The notes under the pieces were generated by a model that did not search any database, was not told the origin of the DNA, and saw only the letters and a list, made by a program, of their open reading frames with translations. From NCBI GenBank assembly GCA_018241685.1, contig JAFEDJ010000013.1, positions 1-64,000 of the forward strand: 64,000 nucleotides of DNA, written 5' to 3'. This document shows, in pieces, positions 62,722-64,000 of the stretch. The position numbers were made by a program, and so were the translations under genes. Position 1 is the first letter of the stretch. Each line of letters starts with the position of its first letter. This DNA is from Pseudomonadota bacterium (GTDB lineage: Bacteria > Pseudomonadota > Gammaproteobacteria > Burkholderiales > Rhodocyclaceae).

Positions 62722-63509
62722 TAATGGAAGCTACCGATACGTTTGAGATCGCTGAAGTTGAACCAGATGAAGAAGGCCTTGCCGACGATGTTCTCCTCCG
62801 GCACGAAGCCCCAACCGCGGCTGTCGAAGCTGCCGTCCCGGTTATCACCCATCATGAAGTAATGACCAGCAGGTACGGTGCAGGACACGCCGCGACTAGT
62901 ATAGGTGCAGTTTTCCCGGAACGGGTACTGGGTGATCTGGGAAACGAAGGCTGGCGCCTCGTTCTCGACGATGATGCTGTGCTCTACGTCACCGAGCTTC
63001 TCGGTAAAACGCGGCGAGTAATACAGGCGATCGGCATGCAGGTAGTCACCGGCAGGCTGCTGCGGCATTGCCTCACCATTGATGGTCAGCTTCTTGTCGA
63101 AGTATTCCACCTTGTCACCCGGCAGGCCGACAACCCGCTTGATGTAGTCCAGAGATGGATCGCCGGGGAAACGGAAGACCATCACATCACCGCGCTTGGG
63201 CTCATTGACGGCAATCACCTTCTTATTGATGACCGGCAGGCGGATGCCGTAGGTCCATTTGTTCACGAGGATGAAGTCGCCGACCAGCAGCGTCGGGATC
63301 ATCGAGCCGGACGGGATCTTGAACGGTTCGACGACGAAAGAGCGCAGGCAGAACACCACCAGGATCACCGGGAAGAAACTCGCCCCGTACTCTACCCACC
63401 AAGGCGACTTGGCCCCGACCGCCCGCCGCCTGCTGGCCACGAAATAGTCGAGGGCCCACAGGGCGCCGCTGAGCACCAACAGACCAAACAGAATCAACGC
63501 GAAATTCAC
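62721..63509 (-). CDS. lepB: Signal peptidase I
   Basis: 262 residues. Two N-terminal membrane helices (ALILFGLLVLSGALWALDYF; FFPVILVVFCLRSFVVEPFK), catalytic Ser in IPSGSMIPTLLVGD, Lys in YIKRVVGLPGDKVEYFDKKL, and the C-terminal GHYFMMGDNRDGSFDSRGWG box. Cleaves signal peptides on the periplasmic face. Confidence 0.97.
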   Translation of the reverse strand: MNFALILFGLLVLSGALWALDYFVASRRRAVGAKSPWWVEYGASFFPVILVVFCLRSFVVEPFKIPSGSMIPTLLVGDFILVNKWTYGIRLPVINKKVIAVNEPKRGDVMVFRFPGDPSLDYIKRVVGLPGDKVEYFDKKLTINGEAMPQQPAGDYLHADRLYYSPRFTEKLGDVEHSIIVENEAPAFVSQITQYPFRENCTYTSRGVSCTVPAGHYFMMGDNRDGSFDSRGWGFVPEENIVGKAFFIWFNFSDLKRIGSFH

Positions 63510-63539
63510 GCCTGCACTCCCGAACCGGCCATCAGCCGG

Positions 63540-64000
63540 TTATTTGCCTTCATCGACCCGCAGCACGGCCAGGAAGGCCTCCTGCGGAATTTCCACGTTG
63601 CCGACCTGCTTCATGCGCTTCTTGCCCTCCTTCTGCTTCTCGAGGAGCTTCTTCTTCCGCGTGATGTCGCCGCCGTAACACTTGGCCAGCACGTTCTTGC
63701 GCAGGGCCTTGATGGTTTCCCGGGCCACGATGTTGGAGCCGATAGCAGCCTGGACGGCCACGTCGAACATCTGGCGCGGGATCAGCTCGCGCAACTTGGC
63801 CACCAGTTCACGGCCGCGGTACTGGGAGTTGGCCCGGTGCACGATGATCGACAGCGCATCGACCTTCTCGCTGGACACCAGCACATCGAGCTTGACCAGA
63901 TCGGCCGCACGGTACTCCTTGAACTCGTAGTCGAGCGATGCATAGCCGCGGGAGACGGACTTCAGCTTGTCGAAGAAGTCCATCACCACTTCATTCATCG
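63540..64000 (-). CDS. lepA: Elongation factor 4, C-terminal part only
   Basis: The frame continues past the window edge, so the N-terminal GTPase is outside. Visible C-terminal domain: [60 protein letters not shown] and the LepA-specific tail [39 protein letters not shown]. Back-translocating ribosomal GTPase. Confidence 0.96.
   Translation of the reverse strand, partial: MNEVVMDFFDKLKSVSRGYASLDYEFKEYRAADLVKLDVLVSSEKVDALSIIVHRANSQYRGRELVAKLRELIPRQMFDVAVQAAIGSNIVARETIKALRKNVLAKCYGGDITRKKKLLEKQKEGKKRMKQVGNVEIPQEAFLAVLRVDEGK

Overview
The window reads as a GC-rich betaproteobacterial chromosome segment, most likely from the Rhodocyclales. The main support is the right end, which carries the order lepA-lepB-DUF4845-rnc-era-recO-pdxJ-acpS-nagZ typical of Betaproteobacteria, followed by uvrC and pgsA, plus a malonate decarboxylase operon in the order L-M-A-C-D-E-G-B-H. 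The taxonomic call is inference from gene order and composition, not from a database match.

Region 1 (about 1-29,640) is an accessory surface-polysaccharide island. It holds coiled-coil and TPR-type proteins, at least seven glycosyltransferases (GT2, GT4 and CgeB-like), unusual fusions (a three-part glycosyltransferase, DUF6270 joined to an alpha/beta hydrolase-like domain, a polysaccharide deacetylase joined to a methyltransferase), an orphan APS kinase (cysC), a WcbI/GSCFA pair, a DUF4214 surface protein and an unknown 256-residue partner. Several genes from 3,200 to 10,900 and at 15,970-17,064 are clearly more AT-rich than the rest, which suggests separate acquisition. The island is full of scars: a wecB-wecC deletion pseudogene, relics of IS3-like and IS5/IS1182-like transposases, a glycosyltransferase tail fragment, and one complete ISAs1-family element with recognisable terminal inverted repeats and an 11-bp direct repeat.

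The strongest candidate for something undescribed lies just beyond the ISAs1 element. It is an array of fifteen contiguous 21-bp units (18,548-18,862) built on the dyad TGAACNNGTTCA, ending in a perfect 20-bp-stem hairpin (18,859-18,904) that overlaps the stop codon of a 158-residue all-helical protein of unknown function (18,901-19,377, minus strand).

Region 2 (29,647-36,717) holds housekeeping or accessory genes: a methyltransferase, a DUF924 protein, a hybrid histidine kinase, a small secreted protein, the U32-family rRNA hydroxylation protein RlhA and a membrane-anchored hypothetical.

Region 3 (36,752-44,923) is a complete malonate decarboxylase and malonate transporter operon on the minus strand. 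A GntR-family regulator (MdcY-like) is divergently transcribed, and the shared upstream region has two candidate TTGTATACAA-like operators. Malonate is imported by MdcL/MdcM, loaded on the MdcC acyl carrier through MdcA, and decarboxylated by MdcD/MdcE. MdcB and MdcG make and attach the prosthetic group, and MdcH primes the carrier with malonyl.

Region 4 (45,003-54,916) contains an AraC regulator divergent from an SBF-like transporter, a run of small redox and HIT-family genes, a cNMP-gated MscS channel, RNA methyltransferase-like genes, the GTPase RbgA/YlqF, a DUF1415 protein and several small hypotheticals.

Region 5 (55,081-64,000) starts with a three-gene tRNA operon (Gly-Cys-Gly) with a clear sigma70-type promoter and a terminator, followed by pgsA, uvrC, nagZ, acpS, pdxJ, recO, era, rnc, DUF4845, lepB and the 3' end of lepA. 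Most of this block is stop-start overlapped.
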